Shown piece after piece: positions 1 through 7,149 of a DNA stretch of 10,963 nucleotides (the first letter of the stretch is position 1; every line of letters begins with the position of its first letter). The position numbers and the translations under genes were made by a program. Source of the stretch: Spraguea lophii (lineage: Eukaryota; Microsporidia; Spragueidae); contig LDOQ01000205.1 of assembly GCA_001887945.1 (NCBI GenBank), positions 1 to 10,963 on the forward strand, read 5' to 3'. The notes beneath the pieces were generated by a model. That model did no database searches. It saw nothing but the letters and a program-made list of their open reading frames with translations, and was not told the DNA's origin.

Positions 1-60
1 AATCATAAATCACGTATACCAGGAAATTTCTATAAATAAAAGTTTTATTAAAAAAAATAT
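1..60 (-). repeat. Left copy of an outward-facing inverted repeat
   Basis: The first 60 bases match the reverse complement of the last 60 with about one gap. Positions 28-45 (TTCTATAAATAAAAGTTT) are identical to the complement of 10919-10936. Many of the differences outside the core are transitions. Similarity ends near position 60. It lies in the 3' flank of PFK, and its TTTATT (AATAAA on the minus strand) could serve as that gene's polyadenylation signal. Confidence 0.6.
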
Positions 61-89
61 TAAAATTTTAAAATGGCTAAGAAAACAGT

Positions 90-3000
90 TTATTCCCAAG
101 ATCTACATATATTTGAATATACCAACCACTTAGGATTTTTATCTCTTTTCTTTTTTATATCAAATCTTTCCATTACTTTTTCCAACGAAGAAAAAGTAAT
201 ATCCTGCTGATTTATACCTACCATACCATTTATATTTTTAATCCCCAATGAATTATTATAGCCATCGTTATTTTTAACATCCTTATCATTATGTTTTCTA
301 TTTCCATTCATAGTTTCTATCTCCCTAATATTTTTCTCTTTTTCAATAGATTCTACATTCTGATATTCTTCTTTTTCCAATAATAAATCTATAGCTTCTA
401 CTCCAAATATAGTAGAAAATACTCTATCAATAGGCGATGGATTACCTCCTCTTTGTAAATATCCCAATACACAGAATTTAGTATTAAATCTATCACTGCT
501 ATCAGTAGATAATATTTTCCCTAATGATTTAGTATCTATTTTATTAAATGTATTTTCATTTCTTATTAACAACACTCCATTTCTTTTCAACGAATTAATA
601 TTTGTTTTTTTATTTACCAATTCTTCGTTTTTCTTCTCAGTATTTTCATCGTTCTTTATGTTACATACGTTAAGATCTTTTTTATTTTTAAATCTATGTC
701 TTAATCTTTGTGCTATCTCCGATAAATGTGATATCATATATTTTCTTTCGGGTATAAATGCTTCAAGAGCTCCACTGGCTATACCACTCATTAATGATAA
801 ATATCCACAATTTTCTCCACCAACTTCTACTATAAATACACTTTGTTTCATAGATATAGTAGAAAGTTTAAGATAATCACAGGATCTCATAATTGTATTT
901 AACGCGGTATCTGAACCTATGGTTATGTCTGTAAGAGGAATATTATTATCCGTTGTTGATGGTATCAAAATTAAATCTATCATCTTTTTTAAATGTAAGT
1001 CTTTATCATTCTTTAATGCTTTATTATGTTTTGTATTATTTCCTTTTGGAGTATAATTTTCATCTTTTTCATTTTCGTCTTTAAACTTATTTTCCATTAT
1101 TTTTTGAATATTGTATAAAGCTACCAATGATTCATATCCTCCTACCACAATCAATGAATCTATTCTATGTTCTATTAATTTATAATAAATATTTTCTATA
1201 CTGTCTATGTTACTGGGAGAAGATCCTATAAGAGAGCCTCCATCATGTATTCCACTTATAAATTCATATTGATGAGATTCTACTATCTGATTATTTACAA
1301 GACCATCAAATCCATCAGTAATTACAATTATTTCTTGGTCACAGGATAAACCGTATTGTACTATGGCATTAAGAGCAACATTCATTCCTCCTGCCCTTTT
1401 TCCTTCATGAAGAATTGCTATTCTTTTCTTTTTATAAATATTAGATTGGGTTGTAAAAGGTTCATTATCTGTTTTTGTAGTAAATTCATTATTTTCTTGT
1501 TTTTCAATGTCTTTGTTATTGGCATTTATCTCGTTTATATTAATATTTTCTATTCCGGTGCATTCTTTATCTTTTGTATTATTTTGTAAAATTTCTGTTT
1601 TTCTATCTTCTCCCATATCCTGTGCGTAATGGCTGCTGCTAGATTGTGGTATTTTGCTATCAAGTTGAAATTGTGCTTTAGATCCCTTTCTTAATTTTTC
1701 TGATAGTTGGTATGTTTTTTTAAAGAAGCTGTTTCTTGAATCAAATAGAAAATCGAAACTTTTAGATAATCTTTTTTTATCCTGTTCTTCACATTTCTTT
1801 ATTACTTCTATCAATGGTACAGCTTTAATTTCGCCTTTTTGATCTGCCATCATTATAGGCTCTATATTATATCTGGTAAGTAATATTTCTACAGCTTTAC
1901 ATCCCAATAATGTTGCTTGGATTCTATCAAATGCTGATGGTGCACCGCCTCTCTGTAAATGACCTAATCTTAATATTCTAGTTTCTATATCATTTTTTTC
2001 TAAGAGAGATTTCACTTCTTCCGGTTTTATTATTTCTCCATTAATATCTACAGCCCCTTCACTCAAAACAAGAAATACACCTCTCTTACCAAATTTACGT
2101 GCTTTTTTTATTGCATTAACAGATTCTGTTTTCCAATCAGCAGGCCTTTCTGGAAGGAAGACATAATCAGCTGCCGTAGCTACTGCAGACATTAATGCTA
2201 TCCACCCACAATGTCTTCCCATTACTTCTATTACTATAGCCCTTCTATGCGATTCCATAGTAGTAGTTAAAGTATCTACTGATTCTATAACTCTGTGTAA
2301 TGCAGAATCAGATCCTATCGTAGTATCTGCCAACGGAATATCATTATCTATTGATGCTGGAATAGTAATTATACTAAGATCTTCATCAACACTATCTTTT
2401 TCTAATTTTCCTTCTGCGATTAATTCATTTACAAAACCTTTAAATTCATTTTTCAAAATAAGTGCACCCGTAAGACTTCCATCACCTCCAATTACAATTA
2501 AACCACCAATATTTCTTTTCACGAGATTAAATACTGCTTGCTTTCTTCCTTCTCTGGCCATAAATCTTTTAGACCTAGCAGATTGTAAAAATGTACCACC
2601 ATCACAAGCATGCTTATTTAATCTATCCCACTCCAATTCTTCTATCATATCTTCTATTAATCCTTCATAACCACAAAATACACCATAAACCTTACTCCCC
2701 CATTTTATACCCGTTCTAATAATAGCCCGTATTGCAGAATTCATACCAGGCGCATCACCACCACTAGTCAATACTGCAATTCTTTTTAAACTTTTTTTCG
2801 GATTAAAACTAACCAATAACTTATTTCCAACATCGTCTAAAATTGTAACCTTATCATCATCTGCCTTAAAAAACCCATCCTCTATCAACTGATTAAGATG
2901 CTTTTTTGAATATATCTCTATATTTATAGAAGTATCTACAGATATAATAGCAGCATCTTCACAACTACTTACTTTAATTGATGGATCAGACGGATCAAAA

Positions 3001-3092
3001 GTTGCAATAAGCCCCAACCTCTCATACAATAAACAAGAATTTAATGTTGCTTTTTCGCTTTTAAGAATCAATTCTTTGACGCTAACATACAT
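90..3092 (-). CDS. PFK: ATP-dependent 6-phosphofructokinase, tandem two-half fungal/animal type
   Basis: It phosphorylates fructose 6-phosphate to fructose 1,6-bisphosphate with ATP, the committed step of cytosolic glycolysis. The product is 1000 aa from the chosen ATG. The N-half (about 103-440) keeps the catalytic signature: SGGDAPGMN (about 111-119), GGDGS (202-206), SIDND with catalytic Asp249, MGRHCG (291-296), SEG, and LGHLQRGG (376-383). GGDGS rather than GGDD, and no Lys before SIDND, point to ATP rather than pyrophosphate. The C-half (about 556-910) has HEGKRAGGMN, GGYES instead of GGDGS, TTDNN, and LGYLQRGG, the pattern of a regulatory half. The first ~100 residues may be a remnant of the fungal N-terminal domain (inference). 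An Asn/Lys/Glu-rich linker (about 475-555) and two low-complexity insertions in the C-half are unusual. A reading 26 codons longer begins only with GTG. The ATG at 3092 has CCC 5-7 nt upstream, so I chose it. AATAAA lies about 40 nt past the stop. Confidence 0.95.
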   Translation of the reverse strand: MYVSVKELILKSEKATLNSCLLYERLGLIATFDPSDPSIKVSSCEDAAIISVDTSINIEIYSKKHLNQLIEDGFFKADDDKVTILDDVGNKLLVSFNPKKSLKRIAVLTSGGDAPGMNSAIRAIIRTGIKWGSKVYGVFCGYEGLIEDMIEELEWDRLNKHACDGGTFLQSARSKRFMAREGRKQAVFNLVKRNIGGLIVIGGDGSLTGALILKNEFKGFVNELIAEGKLEKDSVDEDLSIITIPASIDNDIPLADTTIGSDSALHRVIESVDTLTTTMESHRRAIVIEVMGRHCGWIALMSAVATAADYVFLPERPADWKTESVNAIKKARKFGKRGVFLVLSEGAVDINGEIIKPEEVKSLLEKNDIETRILRLGHLQRGGAPSAFDRIQATLLGCKAVEILLTRYNIEPIMMADQKGEIKAVPLIEVIKKCEEQDKKRLSKSFDFLFDSRNSFFKKTYQLSEKLRKGSKAQFQLDSKIPQSSSSHYAQDMGEDRKTEILQNNTKDKECTGIENININEINANNKDIEKQENNEFTTKTDNEPFTTQSNIYKKKRIAILHEGKRAGGMNVALNAIVQYGLSCDQEIIVITDGFDGLVNNQIVESHQYEFISGIHDGGSLIGSSPSNIDSIENIYYKLIEHRIDSLIVVGGYESLVALYNIQKIMENKFKDENEKDENYTPKGNNTKHNKALKNDKDLHLKKMIDLILIPSTTDNNIPLTDITIGSDTALNTIMRSCDYLKLSTISMKQSVFIVEVGGENCGYLSLMSGIASGALEAFIPERKYMISHLSEIAQRLRHRFKNKKDLNVCNIKNDENTEKKNEELVNKKTNINSLKRNGVLLIRNENTFNKIDTKSLGKILSTDSSDRFNTKFCVLGYLQRGGNPSPIDRVFSTIFGVEAIDLLLEKEEYQNVESIEKEKNIREIETMNGNRKHNDKDVKNNDGYNNSLGIKNINGMVGINQQDITFSSLEKVMERFDIKKKRDKNPKWLVYSNICRSWE

Positions 3093-3096
3093 AGAA

Positions 3097-3099
3097 GGG
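3097..3099 (-). promoter_or_regulatory. CCC start signal of the PFK gene
   Basis: The coding strand reads AGCCCTTCT directly before the ATG, with the C triplet 5-7 nt upstream. It matches the CCC-like element described upstream of microsporidian starts. It decides the PFK start, because it lies inside the longer GTG-initiated reading. Confidence 0.6.
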
Positions 3100-4312
3100 C
3101 TAAATGCATAATATTTAAGTCTAAAAAAAGAAAAAGGAGAAATAATTCTTATTGGATCTATGAATGACACAGTGTCAGAATATTAAAAAAATATTATTAA
3201 TTTACTAAAAATAAAAGACAGAAATTAAGGAATGAGAAAAAAAAGGAGTAAGAAAATATTTGATAGAATTCAAAATGTCATATATCTACGTAAAATTATT
3301 TGTGATGACATATTTATTAAAAAAAATTGTAAAAGTTAAATGGATATTTTTCATATATTTACTTTGTTAGAATATTTATAAATCATTTTATAATAAAAGG
3401 GATTTTAAGTATAATATTTTTCTGTATGTTATCATTTCTTATGATTAGTTATTAATACACTAATTTTCTTTCCTTTTCTGTTGAAAATGAAATACCTATT
3501 AATTATAATATTGTTTGAAAATTTTTATTTTTATATTATTGGCTAGGATATGGTTAACACAACAATTGTTTTAGTTTTTATAAATCAAAGAGTTTCATTG
3601 TTTTGTTATAACAAATATTTAATTATAAAATATGCTAATATGTGTATTTCTTATATATTTTTTTGTAAAATCTTCTGACCAACGGTTACAGATCATTATT
3701 TATCAAATAAATTATATAAATGAGATTTCTTTTCGAGTTAAATATATTTTATCATTTGAAATCATTACAAAAAAATATTTAACATAGTTATTGTAGAAAA
3801 TAAGAAATCTAATAAAAAGATTGTGTTTATAAATTATATGTTTATCTAACAAAAACATTTACGTGTCTTGATAATTTTTTCTGTAATTTATATTACGACA
3901 AAATAATAATTAAATTAATAATACTATTTTCATTTACCAATCAAAGTTTTTTGATTTTATAATTCATCATAATCGTTGTTATTAAACCATGTAATATATT
4001 TACATTAACTGGTTTCGTTATATATATATGTATTAATCTCATCTTACACAAATTTCAACTCAATGATAAACTTTTCTTCTTTAAATGCTAACATATCGAT
4101 AGATTTAGATTTTAAAATTAATATATTTATATGAATGTATAATCTCATGTATGCATTTATAGTATATTAATAAATTTATAGAATATCTTAACATTAAATA
4201 TATCATTAATTATATTGTACATCCAATTTGAAAATATTTCAGATAATCACACAAGATGTTAAGTGCAATGTTATATTTATTCCAAAATTCACATTTTTGA
4301 ATTTCATTAAAA
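3100..4312. other. Long A+T-rich intergenic region without a recognisable gene
   Basis: This stretch of about 1.2 kb lies between the start of PFK and the stop of RNase H2 subunit A. It is extremely A+T-rich with frequent stops in all frames. I see no tRNA, rRNA, transposase fragment or CCC-preceded start. It contains a perfect 14-bp palindrome at 3602-3615, a TA-repeat run near 4019-4030 and homopolymer runs. It should hold the PFK promoter and the RNase H2 3' flank. A 35-codon basic ORF at 3232-3339 is not convincing. Confidence 0.5.
3602..3615. repeat. Perfect 14-bp palindrome
   Basis: TTTGTTATAACAAA equals its own reverse complement over 14 bases. It could bind a dimeric protein, but chance palindromes are common in DNA this rich in A and T. 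It lies about 510 bases upstream of the PFK start. Confidence 0.4.
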
Positions 4313-5113
4313 TTAAGGTTTGAAATTTAAGCTATTCAATTTACCATTCAATCTATCTTCATTCTTACGTACAAAATATTTTTTAATTGTCATCCATTCA
4401 TATCTTATATTCTGATCACAATTATTTTCTTTTACCACTCCTTTAATCACATCTATATTATTTTTAATATAATTTATAGTTATTGGATCACTGGGATATC
4501 CACTCCCATATTTATTATCCACAAGTATATCTCTATTAACCTTAGCAATTATAGATGCCCCACTGACTATAGGGTATAAACTATCAGCTTTTGTTTTTAT
4601 AATATATTCAGTATTCTTGATAATATTAGAAAAATTCTTAATTTTAATTTTTTTAGATTTTTTTGTAACAATATCTATTTTCTTATCGCCCAAAGAATTA
4701 TGTAATGCTTGTAAATATTTATTTGTACTACCTATCATATCTAAATATACCTTTGTTATAGTATATTTTTTACCAATATCCTTTAATAATTCGATAATAG
4801 CATCATAACTTATTTCATTCAAAGATTTTTGATTTTTATTCTTTTTATGCATATATTTATTTAAATATTGAGGTGTAATTATTTTATATGCATAATCAAA
4901 TGATGTTTTAATTTTATTGTATAATAAATCTCTTCGTGCAGGAGTAAGGGTTTTTGAATCCTTTAATTCATTTATGAGTGGAGATTTTGTATTTTCAGAA
5001 ATATCTAGAATTAGAGCACCAAAGACCATAGGACCAACAACTGGACCTCTTCCAGCCTCGTCTATACCAACTATTACTTTTCTATTAGAACGCTTATAGT
5101 TCTTTGATAGCAT
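4313..5113 (-). CDS. RNASEH2A: Ribonuclease H2 catalytic subunit A (RNase HII family)
   Basis: This is a nuclear endonuclease that cuts 5' to ribonucleotides in duplex DNA and degrades RNA in RNA-DNA hybrids. It starts ribonucleotide excision repair and helps remove primers. The 266-aa product has every core motif: GIDEAGRGP with catalytic Asp18 and Glu19, KDSKTLTPARR (51-61), VYLD with Asp125, KADSLYP with Asp177 then SGASIIAKVNRD, and SGYPSDP with Tyr206, the position of the ribonucleotide-sensing tyrosine. In human RNase H2A the last two catalytic aspartates are 28 residues apart; here the gap is 52, because of a Lys-rich insertion at about 148-171. The ATG at 5113 is fixed by CCC 4-6 nt upstream and by the family's usual short N-terminus. 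In other eukaryotes it works with subunits B and C, which are not encoded here. The fungal name is RNH201. Confidence 0.96.
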   Translation of the reverse strand: MLSKNYKRSNRKVIVGIDEAGRGPVVGPMVFGALILDISENTKSPLINELKDSKTLTPARRDLLYNKIKTSFDYAYKIITPQYLNKYMHKKNKNQKSLNEISYDAIIELLKDIGKKYTITKVYLDMIGSTNKYLQALHNSLGDKKIDIVTKKSKKIKIKNFSNIIKNTEYIIKTKADSLYPIVSGASIIAKVNRDILVDNKYGSGYPSDPITINYIKNNIDVIKGVVKENNCDQNIRYEWMTIKKYFVRKNEDRLNGKLNSLNFKP

Positions 5114-5116
5114 AAA

Positions 5117-5119
5117 GGG
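5117..5119 (-). promoter_or_regulatory. CCC start signal of the RNase H2A gene
   Basis: The coding strand reads ACACCCTTT directly before the ATG, with the C triplet 4-6 nt upstream. The surrounding spacer is almost pure A and T, so the triplet stands out. It supports the first ATG as the start. Confidence 0.6.
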
Positions 5120-5361
5120 TGTAAGAAAGTTTTTATTTATTTTTCATTATGATTTTTAAAAGTTTTCATTATTAAAAGGTAACATTAAAAAAATAATATT
5201 TTATATTTTAAAAATAATCAACATCACAACCAATTATTTTTTAAATAAAAAATAGAAAAAAATATTCTCAATATACAACAATAATATTTATTTTTTAATA
5301 ACTTTACACATGATATTCAGTGTTTCAACAGAAAAAATAATATTTTTAAAAAAACAAAATT

Positions 5362-6252
5362 TTATTTTTTATTTAATTGAAAATATCTCTTTCTACATTG
5401 CATATCCGTTCTATATTTTATTTTCTTAGCTATATCAGCCCATCCACTCTTTCTACCATCTGATCCTTCTTCTATAAGATAATCTTTACATAATTCTAAT
5501 AAAATCAAATCCTCTTCATCAGTCCATTTACATTTTTTTATATTTTTATCAAGATGATTTTTATATCTCTCTCTACATTGAAGATATGTTCTATTTTCTA
5601 AATACTTACTTACAATCTTCCAAGATTCTCCATTTTCTTCTACAGCGTTTATCAATAAAATATCCTCTTCTTTCGTCCATTTTGTAATTTTTTTATTTAT
5701 TTTACTATAAAAAGATATAAATTCTACCGGTCTAATATCTAATACGTATGAATAAAGTAATAATTTATTTTTATCTAATTTTCCATTTTTCATAAAATTT
5801 TTTATTTCCTCTGTTTTATTTTCTATATCTTTTTCATTATGCATATAATAAATATCATTGAGCCATATAGAATATACTGTTATTTTATTTATTAAAAATT
5901 TATTATTTTCTATAAAATTGAATTCTAAGAATATTTCTTTTTCTAATTTATCCCAATAATTATTTTCTATATCAAAAATATTTAAATATTGTGTTGTTGG
6001 TAAATTTATATTTTTATAATTTTTATAAATATTATTTCTATAATTTTCATTTTTTATTATATATTTTATTCTTTGAAGTTGTATATTATCTTTTAAATAA
6101 CTGGTTATTCTGTTTAAATTAAAATGTGTTTCTTGGCTAAGATTAGGTGTTTTAAGTGTTGTAGTAGATTTTTTGAGATATTGTTTAAGTAATTGACATC
6201 TTTCTTTTATAGAAATTAACGTGTTTAATTTATCTCTAAGATTTTCTTCCAT
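5362..6252 (-). CDS. Two-repeat Myb/SANT DNA-binding protein, possibly SNAPc4-like
   Basis: This is a probable nuclear sequence-specific DNA-binding protein, 296 aa from the chosen ATG. Two Myb repeats fill the C-terminus. The first (about 189-235) has its spaced aromatics at Trp192 and Trp211 and then QCRERYKNHL. The second (about 240-294) has WTDEED at 243, Trp271 and QCRKRYFQL, with a longer helix 1-2 segment. This repeat linkage is typical of R2R3, Bas1 and SNAPc4-type factors. The first 185 residues are Asn/Lys/Ile-rich and helical; a segment around 95-150 might be a decayed third repeat. C-terminal repeats after a long helical region resemble SNAPc4 (SNAP190) more than Cdc5, whose repeats are at the N-terminus, but this is inference. 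An in-frame ATG at 6306 would add 18 residues with no C-run upstream; the ATG at 6252 has CCC 14-16 nt before it. Target genes are unknown. Confidence 0.85.
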   Translation of the reverse strand: MEENLRDKLNTLISIKERCQLLKQYLKKSTTTLKTPNLSQETHFNLNRITSYLKDNIQLQRIKYIIKNENYRNNIYKNYKNINLPTTQYLNIFDIENNYWDKLEKEIFLEFNFIENNKFLINKITVYSIWLNDIYYMHNEKDIENKTEEIKNFMKNGKLDKNKLLLYSYVLDIRPVEFISFYSKINKKITKWTKEEDILLINAVEENGESWKIVSKYLENRTYLQCRERYKNHLDKNIKKCKWTDEEDLILLELCKDYLIEEGSDGRKSGWADIAKKIKYRTDMQCRKRYFQLNKK

Positions 6253-6265
6253 TGTTTCAAACTGT

Positions 6266-6268
6266 GGG
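6266..6268 (-). promoter_or_regulatory. Probable CCC start signal of the Myb gene
   Basis: The coding strand reads TTTACCCACAGTTTG, with the C triplet 14-16 nt upstream of the ATG at 6252. The spacing is wider than at PFK, RNase H2A and Nup54. It lies inside the longer reading that starts at 6306, which favours the shorter protein. Confidence 0.4.
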
Positions 6269-6650
6269 TAAAAGCAATAACTGTATATTATATATTTTTT
6301 ATTCATTTATTTATTAGAACTTTATTTTAATCGGATTATTTTGATATTACATTCTTTCTTTTACATATTTATGAGTGTTTTACTATTACTCCTATATTTA
6401 TTTAATTATTTATTTTTATTTATTCTAATCATAAACAATATGTATAGAATAATATTTATTGATAAATATTTTTAATAAGCAGCGGTGTTACAGCCAATAG
6501 ACATTAATTATATTCAATGCTTTTTTATAAAAATTTTACGGAAGGTTTTTGATCCACCATATAATATGGTATTTTTCTTTAAAAGCAATTCCATAATTAT
6601 ACTAACTAGATTTATTACAAATATATACATTAATTTATATTATAATATAT

Positions 6651-6674
6651 AATATTAGAGAATTAGCTAATATT
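6651..6674. repeat. Stem-loop 1 of cluster, 8-bp arms
   Basis: AATATTAG at 6651-6658 is repeated inverted as CTAATATT at 6667-6674 around an 8-nt loop, with no mismatches. On its own it could be chance in this composition. Its interest is its place just before three further inverted repeats. Confidence 0.5.
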
Positions 6675-6685
6675 CATATACTTGT

Positions 6686-6711
6686 TACGGTTAAAATAAC
6701 ACATAACCGTA
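6686..6711. repeat. Stem-loop 2 of cluster, 8-bp arms
   Basis: TACGGTTA at 6686-6693 pairs with TAACCGTA at 6704-6711 around a 10-nt loop, with no mismatches. Three G-C pairs make it less likely to be chance here. It ends exactly where the next, larger inverted repeat begins. Confidence 0.6.
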
Positions 6712-6761
6712 TATTCTCTATCTACATGTTGAATTAATAATCAACATACAGATAGAGAATA
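6712..6761. repeat. Stem-loop 3 of cluster, 21-nt arms with 19 pairs
   Basis: The arm at 6712-6732 (TATTCTCTATCT, then AC, then ATGTTGA) pairs with 6741-6761 around the 8-nt loop ATTAATAA. Nineteen of 21 positions pair. The two that do not are adjacent and read AC in both arms, forming a symmetric internal loop. It has the strongest pairing of any inverted repeat I found in the window. It could be a cruciform-forming element, a structured RNA, or the remnant of a small inverted-repeat mobile element. The sequence alone does not decide. Confidence 0.8.
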
Positions 6762-6775
6762 AATCATTTATAAAT

Positions 6776-6812
6776 AATTTAGTTTATCAATATCTTAAGA
6801 GGTAACTAAATT
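6776..6812. repeat. Stem-loop 4 of cluster, 9-bp arms
   Basis: AATTTAGTT at 6776-6784 pairs with AACTAAATT at 6804-6812 around a 19-nt loop. The pairing is perfect but A+T-rich and the loop is long, so it is the weakest member of the cluster. Confidence 0.4.
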
Positions 6813-7084
6813 TCTTTACATTGCAATTTTTATCGTTATCAGATTAGGATTTTTTTTTAATTTTTCTATATTCCGCATTGTTAATTATAAAGTTCAAACC
6901 ACCGTAGATTTTGTATTAGGAAATTGTCTAATTATCATTTAAGTTATTAATATAACAGATAATTTATTATGTTTATAACATTCTTTTATAAATATGAAAG
7001 ATTAATTATTAAAAAGTTATGTAAGTAAGTATACCATTTAATTATTTTAAAAAATAATATATTATTTGTGGTAAAGTAAAAAGA

Positions 7085-7097
7085 CCGAAGAATTCGG
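7085..7097. repeat. Small G+C-rich hairpin past the stop at 7150
   Basis: CCGAA and TTCGG flank the trinucleotide GAA. On the minus strand it lies about 50 nt after the stop of the membrane-protein gene, so it would fall in that transcript's 3' region. Whether it affects 3'-end formation is unknown. Confidence 0.35.
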
Positions 7098-7149
7098 AAG
7101 ATTTTCATACGAAATACAAAATAAATCAATTTCCGAAATATCATTTAAC

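Larger units (their letters stand above)
6307..7149. other. Intergenic region with stem-loop cluster
   Basis: This 0.84-kb gap lies upstream of the Myb gene and downstream of the membrane-protein gene. I find no protein-coding gene and no tRNA. The middle (6651-6812) holds four successive inverted repeats, listed separately. The right part holds a small CCGAA/TTCGG hairpin at 7085-7097, about 50 nt beyond the stop of the gene at 7150. The rest is plain A+T-rich sequence. Confidence 0.55.

Noticed and set aside
658..1589. Plus-strand readings within the PFK gene
   Set aside because: They lie opposite strongly conserved PFK sequence and encode hydrophobic runs expected from the complement of A-rich codons.
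3093..3170. 26-codon upstream extension of the PFK reading frame
   Set aside because: It begins with GTG, which is unlikely as a eukaryotic nuclear start, and the CCC signal lies inside it just before the ATG at 3092.
3232..3339. 35-codon basic ORF starting MRKKRSKK on the plus strand
   Set aside because: It has no C run upstream, matches no small protein I recognise, and A-rich DNA readily produces Lys/Ile-rich short readings.
4617..5099. Plus-strand readings within the RNase H2A gene
   Set aside because: They are the complement of a gene with all catalytic motifs and have no recognisable features.
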